64,000 nt of DNA, taken from assembly GCF_000247815.1 (NCBI RefSeq), contig NC_021683.1, positions 5,349,521-5,413,520 of the forward strand, written 5' to 3'. This DNA is from Ficedula albicollis. Taxonomy: Eukaryota > Chordata > Aves > Passeriformes > Muscicapidae. Positions 13,486 to 26,200 of the stretch are shown here, piece by piece. Both the position numbers and the translations under genes were made by a program. The stretch's first letter is position 1; each line of letters begins with the position of its first letter. Under the pieces are notes generated by a model that saw only the letters and a program-made list of their open reading frames with translations, did not search any database and was not told the origin of the DNA.

Positions 13486-16400
13486 TAACAAAAATGGCAA
13501 TGCTAATATCAAGTTGAATTCATGTCATCATTTTCCCAAAAATATTTAAGTGAAAACTCAGGCAGAGAATGTACATTAAAGCAAGAACAGTAGCAGAAAG
13601 CAACAGGGAATTGTATTTTCTGTTTTAAAATACAGAGGCATAGTTTTTAGAAAATACTTCTCATTTATCACAGGTACAGAGCTCTGCTCCTTGTATATGT
13701 AGCATTTGTTAAGTAAATAGTGAATGCAAAAGCCCTCTATAATATATCTTCAGAAAGAGCATTCCATTGCTTTTGCACCAGTTCATATGGGGTATCAGGT
13801 GGGACACAGACATGTGAAAAGTGGGATGTATTGGAAGAGGTGCCCACAATAGCAGAGTTCGTGCTGATGCCACGTGTGGAAGTGAACTAAAAAGCTGAGT
13901 CAGCACAGTACTGAAAGTAGACTTAATAAATAAGCTCTGCACAGACTCTTTAATTAGCTTGAGCACAGCATCAGACTCATACAGCTTTTGGGGTTCAAAC
14001 TTTACAACAGGGCTCAGCAGGGGCTGCTGCCAGCAAGGGCATCTCTGCTCTGTTTTTCATGGCACAGAGCTGACACAGGTTTATTTTCTTCTCAGCCTGT
14101 GTCTTGGGTGGGTGACAGAGGGACCAGTATCCTCTGAGAGCCCTAGGCCAGGCCTGGTTTGCAATAAACCTTCTCAGTCCTGAATTACACTATGGCTCCT
14201 GGTTTTGAAGAGGTGTGAGCACTAATATCTTCAACTGAAGACAGTAATGATGGAGGAGCTCAGTGCACCTCAAAACAGTTTATTCATTTAATCAGCTCTT
14301 GCCAATTCTTAGCACTCAGCTCCCAGGACTGCCTTTCTGGCATGTCGAGACTCATTCACAATCCACGCCTTTGAAGATCGTTAGCACTTTGGATAGACGT
14401 GTGGGATTGGAGGTGGGTATGGAATGAGAATGCTCTTGTTTCTCCATGCCTTTTGGGGGCTGGGATGAAACATGATTTAGAACCTTGTGTTTTGGAAGAT
14501 GATGTGTGTAAAACCGGTCTCTCTGCTTCCATCAGTGGGGTTGTTTGAAGAACAAACTACTTCATCTTTGTGCCCAAGTCTATGACAAATGAAACAGAAA
14601 GTGCCACCTTGCTCTATTGGGTTTTGGCTGCCTAACCACTGACTAACTGGTTGTGAGCACATACCTTGGGACATCACTCTGGTTTTTTAGAACCTCTCAG
14701 AAAAACACATGTATTGAAACTGTTTCTCTCAGTTTTCTTTCTGACTTTGAGATTAAGCCAGCTAAATCTGCCTTTAAGATTTTTTTAAAGTTGGGTGGAC
14801 TAGCTCAAGAATGCAAATTTTTAAATTATTTCAAGTTAATAATTCAGGTGTGGCTGAATCATGATTGGGTAATTTCTTTAAGGGCAATGAGGTCTCGGGT
14901 GCCTTATGCTTATGTACAAGCACAAGGAACAAGAATCAAGCTCTTCCAAGCAGGGAAGAGATGCTGGAAGATGACTCTATCAGAAGACTTTGTTTAACCT
15001 GTGCCTCTCCAGAGAGAAGCCTGAAAATTTTCATTCCTTCCAGACTGGCTCTGTTGTACCTTGCTTTACAAAAATAGAGATTTATTTTGCAAAGAGAGTT
15101 GTTAGTGAAAAATTCCCTTGAAGATTTTCAAGATCAATTTCTTTGAAACTTATTTTCAGAATGTATTTCCTGTCTTACTTGTCATTGGGAGAGTCCATAT
15201 TGCTGAAATACTGCCTGTGCTAGTTCCATACAGGAAGACATAGCTGGCAGCACTCAAATAAATTTAAAGACTTTCTTCTTTCTTCATAAATGGGACAAAT
15301 TTTATGACCTATCTTTCTACTGTTTTTAAATCTATCCTGGAGGTTCTGGACTATGTTTGGGTCTCATTTGAGCTTCCACACACTGAGTAAGATGTGGAGC
15401 AACCTAGGATAAAATTTTAATGAGCAGCACAGTCATACTATCCACAGGCATAGATCACACAGCCAAGGTTCGTGGTTAGAACTACACACATCTAAAACAG
15501 ATGCCTTTTTCATCATTGTCTCTATGTTACTCTTCTCCAGGGATATAAAATAGCATTTAAGAATTCTCCCAAGGGTGCATTCGTGGAGCAGATAAGACAA
15601 TTTCTTCAGCTAGATTGCAGCTGTAATTCTTTTCAATTGTAATTGCTGGCTGGAGAGGTGCCTGCAGGCCAGAGGGATGCTGTTCTTTACATTAGTGTCT
15701 TTGAAAAGAAAAGGAAATATAAACCCAGTGGTTGTTTCTAAGGCTTGTTTTTTTTTTTCAGGTATCACCACGAGAACTCAAAAAGAGGAAAGCATCTTAG
15801 TAAAATAGAAAATAAATAACAATAGCAGCTTACTCCTTGTGAAAGTCTCTTTAGGGTTACACATTTGTGCTGGGAAAGCTGTCCCACATTTGGGAGCCTC
15901 TGCTGCAGCCAACTGCTCCTCATCACAATGTGCTCTAGGTGGGAAGATAGCAGGCTTCTCCCTTTACTGCTCCTTTATTTCTGTGTTGCTTTGTTTTTAT
16001 GGCAAAGAATGAAATGTTCTGTCTCCAAACTTTCTGACATTTGGCAGGGATGAGGGAAGGAAGTGCCATGCCAAAGCAAATCCCTGTGCAAAAGCTGCAG
16101 AGGATGTATTATTTTTACCTTTTTGTCCTGAGAAAATCTGTGAGATGGTGGAGTCATGCTGCAAGGGCTGTTTCAAAAGGTGCCCGTTTGTGTAATGACG
16201 AATGGATTCAAATAAATGGTTGTTGTGTAATTTACCAATACTTAGCAAAACTGTGTTGTGCCACATCTGAATTGCTGTAAGTTGACTGGATGCAGGTGCA
16301 ATGATCTGTTCCAGTCCTGAGGCAGAGCGGAGGCCAGTGAGAATTAACTAAAAATCCTGCCAAGTGTAATATTTATTAATTGCACTTGCTGAGGGACAGC

Positions 16401-19134
16401 TCTGCAGCTCATTGCTATGTCACACTGTTTCCATGCAATCTATACTGCAGCATATCAGCTGGAAGCCTAAGACTTGGGCTGGGGAGCATTTTGTAACATT
16501 GAATATGGAAAGGGAAGGGTGGGGCTGCTGTGTAACAATACAACAGCTCATGAGGACCATGCCTTGAAGTGAGGGCTTGAAAACCTTCATGGCTTTTCAT
16601 GTTGCACATCCGTGTCTGGTTGCTGGGCTGTGCTGAGCGATTCCCCGGGACACTGATGTGGTTTTAGGCTTGATGGAAGACTCACTGGGTGAATTTCTGT
16701 TAGCTGTGTTAGGAGCTGATCAGAACTCTGGCTTTGGAATGGGAAAGGATATAAGACACTTTGAGAAGTCCAAAGAGAATCCCAGAATTGGGCCACTTAA
16801 TAAATGGCACATTTCCAAGGAAATCAGGCATTTGTCTTTCCCACTGCAGTCAATGAGAACTTCTGGCAATCTGCCCAATTTAAATTTGGGTTTTAGAAAT
16901 ATTTACACATGTTTCTATTTTTAATAAGTTTCATCTTTGTTCTTGTATCAACTATTACATTAACTGCAAAAAATCCAATCTTTTGAGATCAGTTAAAAAC
17001 TGCTGATTTGACAAAAGTTGTTTTCCCTATAATGCTGCATGATGCAAGTGTGGTTAAATCCAGTGGCCTCATTCTGGTATGAGAAATAGTAGATTGCACA
17101 TGGCATATCCATTTCACTCAAAGCCTGATGCAGCCAGCCTTGGGCTCATTAATCCACAAATACATTCTCCCTGAAAAATGAGTCTATGTAAATTTTAGAG
17201 CTCAAAAGTACAATTCAGCTCTGAAAACAGTTTGAGAAATTCACATGAGTAGTTTGAGGGATGAGGTGGGTTGTCATTCCTCAGAGAAGAGGGTGTTTCT
17301 GTACTAATAAATTACAGTGATGGTTGGATTTTTCATGAAAATTAGCAGTCATGTTGTTTCATATACAAGAAACTTCATCAGGAATGTTGGTGCTGTGAAA
17401 TGAGTGTGAATTTAGCTTACATAATGATTCTTGATATTCCAGAATTTTTTACATCTCGCAAAATGAAATTGGTTCAGTTGTCTGTTGACTGCAACAGAGA
17501 TTTATTTGCAAGACCCAATATGGGCTGGTTTGCTGAGTTCAGTCTGCATTCTGAAAGATTTGTTGGTTAAAAAGACTGGTTAGAGGGCGGTGTAGAGAAT
17601 TAAGAAATGTACAATGAGATGAGGTTGTTGTCTTCAGTTTGGGCTCCACATGTGCAAAACAGAACAAAAATATGAAAACACGTGAAAACAACTTAAAATT
17701 TGCACACTCTTAACTTTTCAAGGAAAAGCATAGCTGTAGTCACCAATCCCAGCTGAATTCCATTTGGAGAATGGGGAATGCTCTTTGGAGAATGTTATAT
17801 TTTTATGTCAGGATGTGAGTGGAAAGCAAAAAAGTCTCTACCCATTTATATCAGCAGACAATGAAAAATTATTCTCTTTCAAATAGATAACAACCTTACC
17901 TCATCCTAGCAATACCTAAAATGGTCTGGAATGGCTTTTCATTATCTAGTTTAAACATCTGAAAAATGAAAGGCAAGAAGAATAGAAACAGGAAACCAGT
18001 TCCTTTTGATGGATGCAGTTTCACTTCTAACGGCACTCTGGAAATGCACATTCTCAGACACGTTTGCCCAATAATTTTCAGAGCAGAGTCCTTGGGGGTT
18101 TTCCCAAATGACTGCTACATGCATTAAGAGGAACTAGTGCTTTTCTCCCTTTTCTCTTTCCTGAGGTACATATTTGTGTGCAGGATGCTTTGCCCAGATC
18201 CTTAGATGCAAGATAGGCAAATACATACCATACCTGCAATTTGCCCTGCAGTGATGCTCTGTGCAAACTGCCAGCACAGTACCTTATGTTGTGTAAGGCC
18301 AATTTAGGTCCTTTATGTGGTTCTTCTGTTGTACATAAGAATTTATGTAGATTGTTCCACTGGGGTAAATTTTCATTATTTGCAAACAGAAAAGATTTTG
18401 ATTCCATTGCTGATGCAATCCCAAGCAATGCTTAAGAAAAGCTACATCACATACTCCTGTTGTAGTTCATAAAATGCTAATGTCATCTAATCTTCAGTGT
18501 CATTATTTCTGCCTTGAATGCTTTGGCTGTGGCTTGGCACTGCCAGTCTCCCAGGTTTTAAGAGCAGTTTGATGGGATGGGGAGACAAGGTTCTTGGGAG
18601 AGGCTTCTTTCTGCAATAAAAGCTCCAAACTAATGCCTTATTACTCAGAAAACATCTAAATAGCCCTGTGGCTTCTTTGACACTGGACAAAGTACCTGGC
18701 TGCTCTGTGGGGATAAAAGGAACAGTCAGGGATATTCTTCAGCCTCATGTCCACCTCAGCAGCCCCCAGCTTTCTCAATTGGATCAAAAAGGAGGATGGA
18801 AAAATAAAAGAAAAATTTGGTAATAAAACATGCTACAAGAGCAGGCAGTGTGTAAGATTTTAGTTGGTTTATCCTTGTACTTCTGCCTGTTACAGAACTG
18901 TAAATTGTAAAGGGCAGAGACCCTGCAGATCATTTAGCATAACTGGACTTTGATCTTGTTTAGAAGCTGGGAGTTTCTCTGAGCACTAAAATTAAGGATT
19001 AGTCTTAGTTTGATGGACTTAAGATGTGACCCTTTCACATATTCTCTGTTACTCCATTCAAACTTAATTATTTAAATGCCTAACTTGTTTATGCCTTACA
19101 AAACCATTGTTTTGGGAACATTTTATTGAATAAT
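13486..19134. other. Non-coding stretch, no gene recognised
   Basis: Mostly unique AT-rich DNA. Several overlapping short frames occur at 15865-16280 and 18078-18435, but they overlap on both strands, carry no recognisable domain and lack good splice context. No CR1 or tRNA was seen. Confidence 0.45.
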
Positions 19135-20206
19135 GTGACAAAACAGAAAAGTTTATTTAAAACTGGAAAGATTTGGACTTCATCCAACTTCTGAGTTTAG
19201 CCTTCTCGCTCAGAGAGAAGATCAGCAACAATAGGCCCCACATGCTAAAATATTGGGTGGGTTGACCTTGCCCAGATTATATTAGCAAATGGTAATAACT
19301 GGAAGTTCATGGACCACTTTAGGGAAGGCTGTATGATCTCAGTGTGTTTAAGTAATGGTACAGAAATCCTGACTTTATCTGAAATGGTGTGGAAAATGCT
19401 CATATCAGGAATTTGGATTTGATCTGTTAAAGATGCAAATACTGACTCAGTATCCCTGGTGTAATTGCAATAGAAGTTTTCTAGATGTTAAATACTTCAA
19501 AGTCATGCATACACAAAACCCAATCTGAAGCAGAATACATTTGCACTAAGCTTTCTGCCCAACTAATTTTTCAAATGCATGAAATCATTGCAATTCATAT
19601 CACAATATTATTTAATGGCAGTACTATCAGGCATTTTATAGGCTTCTAAGGTCTTAACAATAGGCCCCACATGCTAAAATATTGGTGACAAAACAGAAAA
19701 GTTTATTTAAAACTGGAAAGATTTGGACTTCATCCAACTTCTGAGTTTAGCCTTCTCGCTCAGAGAGAAGATCAGCAACAATAGGCCCCACATGCTAAAA
19801 TATTGGGGTGGGTTGACCTTGCCCAGATTATATTAGCAAATGGTAATAACTGGAAGTTCATGGACCACTTTAGGGAAGGCTGTATGATCTCAGTGTGTTT
19901 AAGTAATGGTACAGAAATCCTGACTTTATCTGAAATGGTGTGGAAAATGCTCATATCAGGAATTTGGATTTGATCTGTTAAAGATGCAAATACTGACTCA
20001 GTATCCCTGGTGTAATTGCAATAGAAGTTTTCTAGATGTTAAATACTTCAAAGTCATGCATACACAAAACCCAATCTGAAGCAGAATACATTTGCACTAA
20101 GCTTTCTGCCCAACTAATTTTTCAAATGCATGAAATCATTGCAATTCATATCACAATATTATTTAATGGCAGTACTATCAGGCATTTTATAGGCTTCTAA
20201 GGTCTT
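19135..20206. repeat. Near-identical tandem duplication (~521 bp unit) with templated junction insert
   Basis: Copy 1 is 19135-19655 and copy 2 is 19685-20206, both starting gtgacaaaacag and ending ggcttctaaggtctt. The only difference I see is one extra G in copy 2 (ATTGGGTGGG against ATTGGGGTGGG). The 29 bases between the copies (19656-19684) reproduce an internal piece of the unit that lies at 19227-19255 in copy 1. The unit contains no gene. The pattern fits either recent template-switch duplication or an assembly that placed two alleles in series. Confidence 0.93.
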
Positions 20207-23070
20207 CTTCATTCCTCTCTTGAGCTGTTTTGTGTGCCTATGCTTCCTGCTTTGCTGCCTGTGTTTGATGTGAATGATGCTGTGAGAGAAAAGCAGGAAC
20301 TGCAGGCACTGGATGCTGGGCTTTAATGTTCTAGTGGGTGTGTGTATAAGAGAGAACAGGCTATTGAGAGACTCTGGACTAGGTATGCTGGAAAAGCAGA
20401 ACAATGAGCAAATGCACAAGACACAAATGGTGATGTTTCCATGGAATCATCTAGACTAAAAATTACAGAGTTGAACTGCAGAGGTAAAAGGATTCAGATC
20501 CTTACAGAAGTTAAATGTCTCCAATCCTACAGATACATGTGCCTCCTAAGCCTTCTAGATCATGAGAAACTTTCAATGACAGCTGGAACCTGCTAACACC
20601 TTGAGCAGTTCTGTTGTATTTTGTGTATTTTGTTCTGTTGTATTCTGTTGAGGATGATGAGAAAATTTCTTCACTTCTATTGATATGTTGCAAAGTGCTT
20701 TATTTTGCTGTCTTTCTGTGCTGGCAGAGAGAAATCATTAAGGAAAAATTACATATTTCATTTATCTCAGAGAAATTATTTATAAACTTCTGCAGGGTTT
20801 CCTGTGAATCTTACCCTTCCCCACAAATAAGTAATGCTGCAGTTCAGCCACTGCTTTCAATTTGAGGAGAATTGGGATCCAGCAGAGGATGCAATCCATG
20901 GGACAGTAGTTAATACAGCAATTTCTATAGCAACTTCCAGCTTCTATTATTCTCCATAGGTGCTCAAAGTCTCTGATGGTAGAAGCCTGAGGAGACCTGG
21001 CATTGAAGTGTATCTGGAAAGTGGCCATAAAAAAAGATATATTCCTCAATTTCACCACTTGCAAGGCTTCCATTCTTGGGCTCCAGGAGCACAGTTGTTG
21101 CCAACATGACAGACATTAGGTGGCAAAACCACAGGCACACTGATCTGTAGGAGAGTAATAAGAAAGGCCCACAAAAAATGCTGACCTTGTTTGCAAGTAA
21201 TGGAAAAGGTCAGTGCCAAAAGCAGCTCCAGTTAGAGTTACAGCTGGACAAACCTGGCAGAGAACCTGCTGACTGTAGTTTTACACTGCTTAGCTAAGAA
21301 GCTGGGAATGACTGAGGATCACTTCCCAACAAAATGGTGAGAATAAATGCTGTGGCCACAGGTGGCAATATAAATTCCACATCAGTGGCAGTAAATTAAG
21401 TCTGCTGCCCTGGCTGTATATCTGAGAATCATGAGGATCAAGGAGTCCAGGCTCTACAATTCTAAAATAAATAATCACTACCGTGTTTCCACCTAACAGG
21501 TTGAAAATCCATCCATTGTTGAAACATTGTTCAGGGCTCACTGCAGCACCAGACCTTTCTTTCAGGTGGCTGTCCAGCAACCAACTGACTGAAATCTGGT
21601 TGCAGTGTTTTTTAAGTCTGTGAAAAGATACAGACCATCACTCCAGGTACAGAAGTATCTTCTAATAGTAGTCACAGAATGTCACTTCTCTCACACTGTG
21701 CCATCTTCCTTGCCAGCACAGAGTGAGTAGTAAAGAATCAAACTGAGTTTCGTCTTGGCAGGATTTATGTTGCCCAATTTTAAATACCTACAACATAGAT
21801 GTCAATGTAAGAGCTCATTATCCAAACTCCCCCTGCAATCAGTGGAGAGAAATGGGCACTTCTAAGGCAGAGCTAATCAATAATTCACCAAAGAAGGTGA
21901 GGGAAGGCACCTTTTTTCATTTGTGGAGTCTCAGGGAATAAATATTCTGGATGTGAGAGTTTCCAGTCCTGGTGATATATGCCTCAGGTCTCTAATGCTC
22001 TTGTTAGGTAGTTGCAAGTGTTTCAATGTCAACATTAAAATCCCTCCCAAATTAATAACAATGCTATTTTTCTAGTACAAGCAATAGTGTGCCTTGTTTG
22101 TACTTTCATTGCATTTAAAAAGCATGTTTCAAAGTAATGTGTGTATATGTATATATATATATATATATGTATATAAAACTGTATTATAGACTGAGTTAGT
22201 AGTGGTGCTTGTAAATATTTCTTAGGGCTGTTATGCTATTTTAGAGGCTTTGAGTAAATGTATACCACTATCAAGAAGGAGCAGCAAAGTTAAATAGTAG
22301 AGCAAAAGGAGGCTTTTATAAATGAAAAAGCATCTGGCTGAAAATGGAAGGTGGAAAAAGAGCATAACCTTGACTGGTTAAATATAAAACCAGACCATAT
22401 ATAAATATAAAACCTTGGGCAGACCTAAGAAGATTTTGAGGAACAACTTGCTGAAGGCATAAAATTGTTGAAGAAAAAAACCCCTTTTCTCCAGAGAAGA
22501 GATTCTGCCAAAGAAGCTGCACAGCCAATAGATGTGTAAAATACACATGCATGAAGAATGACAGCAAAAAGCTGAAAGAGTTATTTGCACTGGTGTTCAC
22601 TCTGGGGGAAAGTTTGCTTTTCCTTTATGGTGCCAAGGCTGAAGACCTGTCTTGTGTTCAGGTACTGGTAGAAAAGATATTACAATATATTGAAATGAGA
22701 AGCAGATAGAACAGAGATGAAATAATTTTTCTTATTTTTCATTAGCAGGAGAACTGGTGCTTTCCTCCAGACATCTGGGTTGGGAATCTTCACTATTTAA
22801 TACATTCATAGCTGAACAAAAGAATTGACCAGGAGCAGTGAGTTGATCAGGTTTTCTAGTGGTAAATTAGTTTTGAAGATTTTAGTCAAAATTAAAGCTG
22901 AGAGAAGTCTTTGGACATGAATAGTTCTCTGAAAATGCACCTCAATGCTTTGACACAGTGAAAAGGGCTAAGAAATTACTGGGAATAATTAATAAGGAAA
23001 TGAAATTACTATAAAAATTGTTGTATGCCAGTGTACTCAATGGCACATTTATATTCTATCTATGCTTATA
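20207..23070. other. Non-coding stretch
   Basis: No gene recognised. It contains an AT microsatellite at 22141-22177, listed separately. Frames up to 97 codons on both strands have no family resemblance that I recognise. Confidence 0.45.
22141..22177. repeat. (TA)n microsatellite
   Basis: An alternating purine-pyrimidine tract, gtgtatatgt followed by an AT run and gtatata. It can form cruciform or unwound DNA and is probably length-variable. Confidence 0.85.
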
Positions 23071-23290
23071 GAACAGAGTCATACAATCACTAAGGTTGGA
23101 AAAGACCTCCAAGATCATCGAATCCAGTCTTTGACCAATGTCACCTTTTCAGCTAAACCATAGCACTGGGCGCCATATCCAGTTGTTTCTTGGGTACTTC
23201 TGGGAGTGGTGACTCTACCACTACCCCGGGCAGCCCATCCCTGTGCTTGACAGCCCTTTCAGTGAAGAAATTCTTCCTGATGTCCAAAAA
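23071..23290 (-). mobile_element. CR1 LINE 3' end, truncated copy
   Basis: The + strand reads like the reverse complement of an avian CR1 3' end: a degraded ATCATAGAATCAC start, then AGGTTGGAAAAGACCTCCAAG ATCATCGAATCCA, and at the far side TGAAGAAATTCTTCCTGATGTCC. On the minus strand the frame at 23153-23338 carries the decayed C-terminus of the CR1 ORF2 reverse-transcriptase protein (LDIRKNFFTERAVKH, then VVVESPLPEV). As usual for CR1, the copy is 5'-truncated. It is non-functional. Confidence 0.85.
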
Positions 23291-26200
23291 AATCAATATA
23301 GAATTAGGAAAGGCAGAAAGGGTATTTGGAATGGTCAACTATGAATGGCCATGGGAGAGACACTAACAGTCTTAAGACTCCTCAGCATGAAAAGAGGGTG
23401 CTCAGAAATCCTGGGACTGATGTCTTCAATGGCCAGACAGTGGTGGAAATGTTCATTTCTCTGAGCATAGCACCTCCAATGCACCAGATAATCTGGTTGT
23501 GCTGCGGATTGAGAGCAAGCAAAAGGAAGTACTCATTTCACACAACACACAATTAAGTCATGGGATCCATTGCTACAGGATGTTTCATATGCCAAAATAT
23601 ATATAGGCTTAAAAATGATTAGACAATTCATGAAAGAAAGGTCCATTGAGGGCTACTAAACAGGAAGATGCTGATGTAACCTCCAGCTCAGGAAGTCCCC
23701 TGACTGCAGATTGCCAGGAGCTGTGAAAGTTGCTGGGGGAATGCTCTTAGAGTCTTTTTTGTGCATCTGGTACTGGTCACTGCCCTCCAGGGAACAGGGA
23801 GCAAGCAGAGGTTAGTTTCTGCTGTGGTTGTTGCATGCAGCTGGTGACATATTGTATTTTGGAATCTGTGCCTTAGGACATTAAAACTGAAAGAAGAACT
23901 GAATTTCATTTTCTTTCTTGCTGCAGTTTGTCTATTTCATGTGTTTCACTCAGTTTTGGTGATGAAATTGGATGCCTTTTCAGTCTGTTTAGTTCACTTT
24001 GTTGCAATGTGTTTAGTTTTCTAGTTATCCACTGCAACGACAATCAGGGAATGTGGATGTCTGATACTCCTGGCCAGTATTGCCAGATAAGAGCAAAGAG
24101 ACTACCAAAAATAAATGGAGCAAAACAAAATAATAAGGATGTTTCTACTCATTCTGAATTCTGGTTTGGTCTTCTACCAATGGATATGTTTAAAATATAG
24201 TAGTTGATTTTGGTTAATTTTTAGTATTTTAACCAAACATCTATTTCAAAACAATGCAGGTGCCCATTCCTTGGGAATTCAGCAAATTTATAGGGGTTTG
24301 GTGCTTATGTCCTTTTCTGGTGGGGGTTTTGAACTTTTCAACTGCAACTTCTCATGAAGGTATGGTGAGTGTTCCTCCTCCCATGTTGGGAATTCTTCCC
24401 TAAAGGCACACTTAGAACAGGAAAGAGCAATTATAAAAATTCTATTTTAGGGAAAATCAATCTAAATAGGAGTTACCCAGAATAAAACAAGTTCTATTTG
24501 GTGGTAGTAGCCAAGTGTACTCTTTCTATCTGATGGAAATGTAATGGGAAATCAATGACTGGACCATTCTTTGTTCTTTGTATTTTGCTGCCACACTAAT
24601 GGAATCCCTGAATTTAGTCAGCCTGGCTGCCAAGTGCCACGTTGGTGGAGGAGCAATGCAGCTGGGAAATCCAACCCCAGGAGACAAATATCAGATGGAA
24701 CACACTGACATTTAGACACTCTGTAACTAGTTACAGAGATTTCAAAAATGACTACAAATAACAATGAAAATAGCAAAGGTTTTTAATAGTGACATTGCAA
24801 GAGAGACTCATGATTGGTACAGGAAGTTGATAATTTCTAATTAAATGAAGACTCTACAGCTTTCTGTGGTTAGAAGTGTAGGTCAATATTGCAACAACAT
24901 TTTGTTTTTCTTAAGAAGATGTTCACTTTAAACCAGCATATAGAACCTTAAATAGCAACTATTGTGCTTTCTTGGGTAATCTATTGCTTTTACCATTTGT
25001 CAGTCATATAAGCATGATGTGATTAGCTGACAAGGACCCACCAGCTCAGGTTAGCCAGCAATTTTCTCTTTTCAGTAGTAATTTCTATTCTTAGGTAGTT
25101 GCATAAAAAAAAAAAGATTGTATTTTTTATTACCATTTCATTTCAAATCTATGTGATGCTCCTATTTAAACTGGGAGCTTTTGTATTTGAAAGAAATGGA
25201 ACTGAAGATACATTTGCTGAAGGAGTAACTTTTGTCCACTGTGGAGAAATAACTATGAAGCTCAAGGGAGGTTGTGTCTCCTGGTAGTTTTATTTTTTAA
25301 TTTTTCAAATTGCTGCAAGTTTTAAAAGTTTTTTTTTTTCCTGCATAAAAGTTACCAATATCAAATTAAAGTTCATTTCGATAAATTAGCAAGTATTTTT
25401 ATTTACAAGAGCAGTGCTTTATTTGTTCTCTTCTTCACTGTTAAAGCTCCATAGAAACGTAGAATATCCATTTAAAATCCAGCTAGATTTCTCTTTTTTC
25501 CATTACTCCTATTAGAAATTTCTTTCAGAATTTCACTGGTTATTAGAAACATCCTTCATATTTCTGCAACATATTTATAATTAATGCTAACACTGTCTTT
25601 TTGCATAAAGATCTCTTCTTCTGTGTCCCACATTTAGATATGGAATCAGTAGCTGCTTCTTCTCAGCCTTTGATTTTACTTGGGTGAAAGAAATCCCAGT
25701 CCTTAAAACACTTTCAAAAATTCTTAAGACAGATAATTTTCTACCCCATCCATCTGAGCAGGGCTTTTTTTTAGTGAATATGATTTTTTTTTTCCTTAAA
25801 ACCAGAATTGTTCCATTGTCTAGATAAATTTTGTTCTGCCTTGTGTGCCTACAGAGCTGCTGTGTTGATCTGACTTCAGTGTCATGTTTTTCTTTGCACA
25901 GTACTTGATTAGGTTTGCAGAAGGGGACTGAAGTGCCTTCTTTGCATTATTTTTGAAGATGTAGTTGCTTGAGTGCCCAGATAGTTCCTAGTTAACACGT
26001 TTCAGCCTTGTAGCAATTATGTAGTGACAATTAGCATTTCAGATATTTCTGCATATTCCATTGACAGGCTCTGAAGTTTCTATGGAAAATGATGATTATG
26101 AGCCCATCAAAATAGCTTATAATTGCTTTCCTATGTCTTGTTTTTTTTGAAAGAAAAACTGTGATAAAAAGCATCATGATGCATTTTTCAACTGTGCTTT

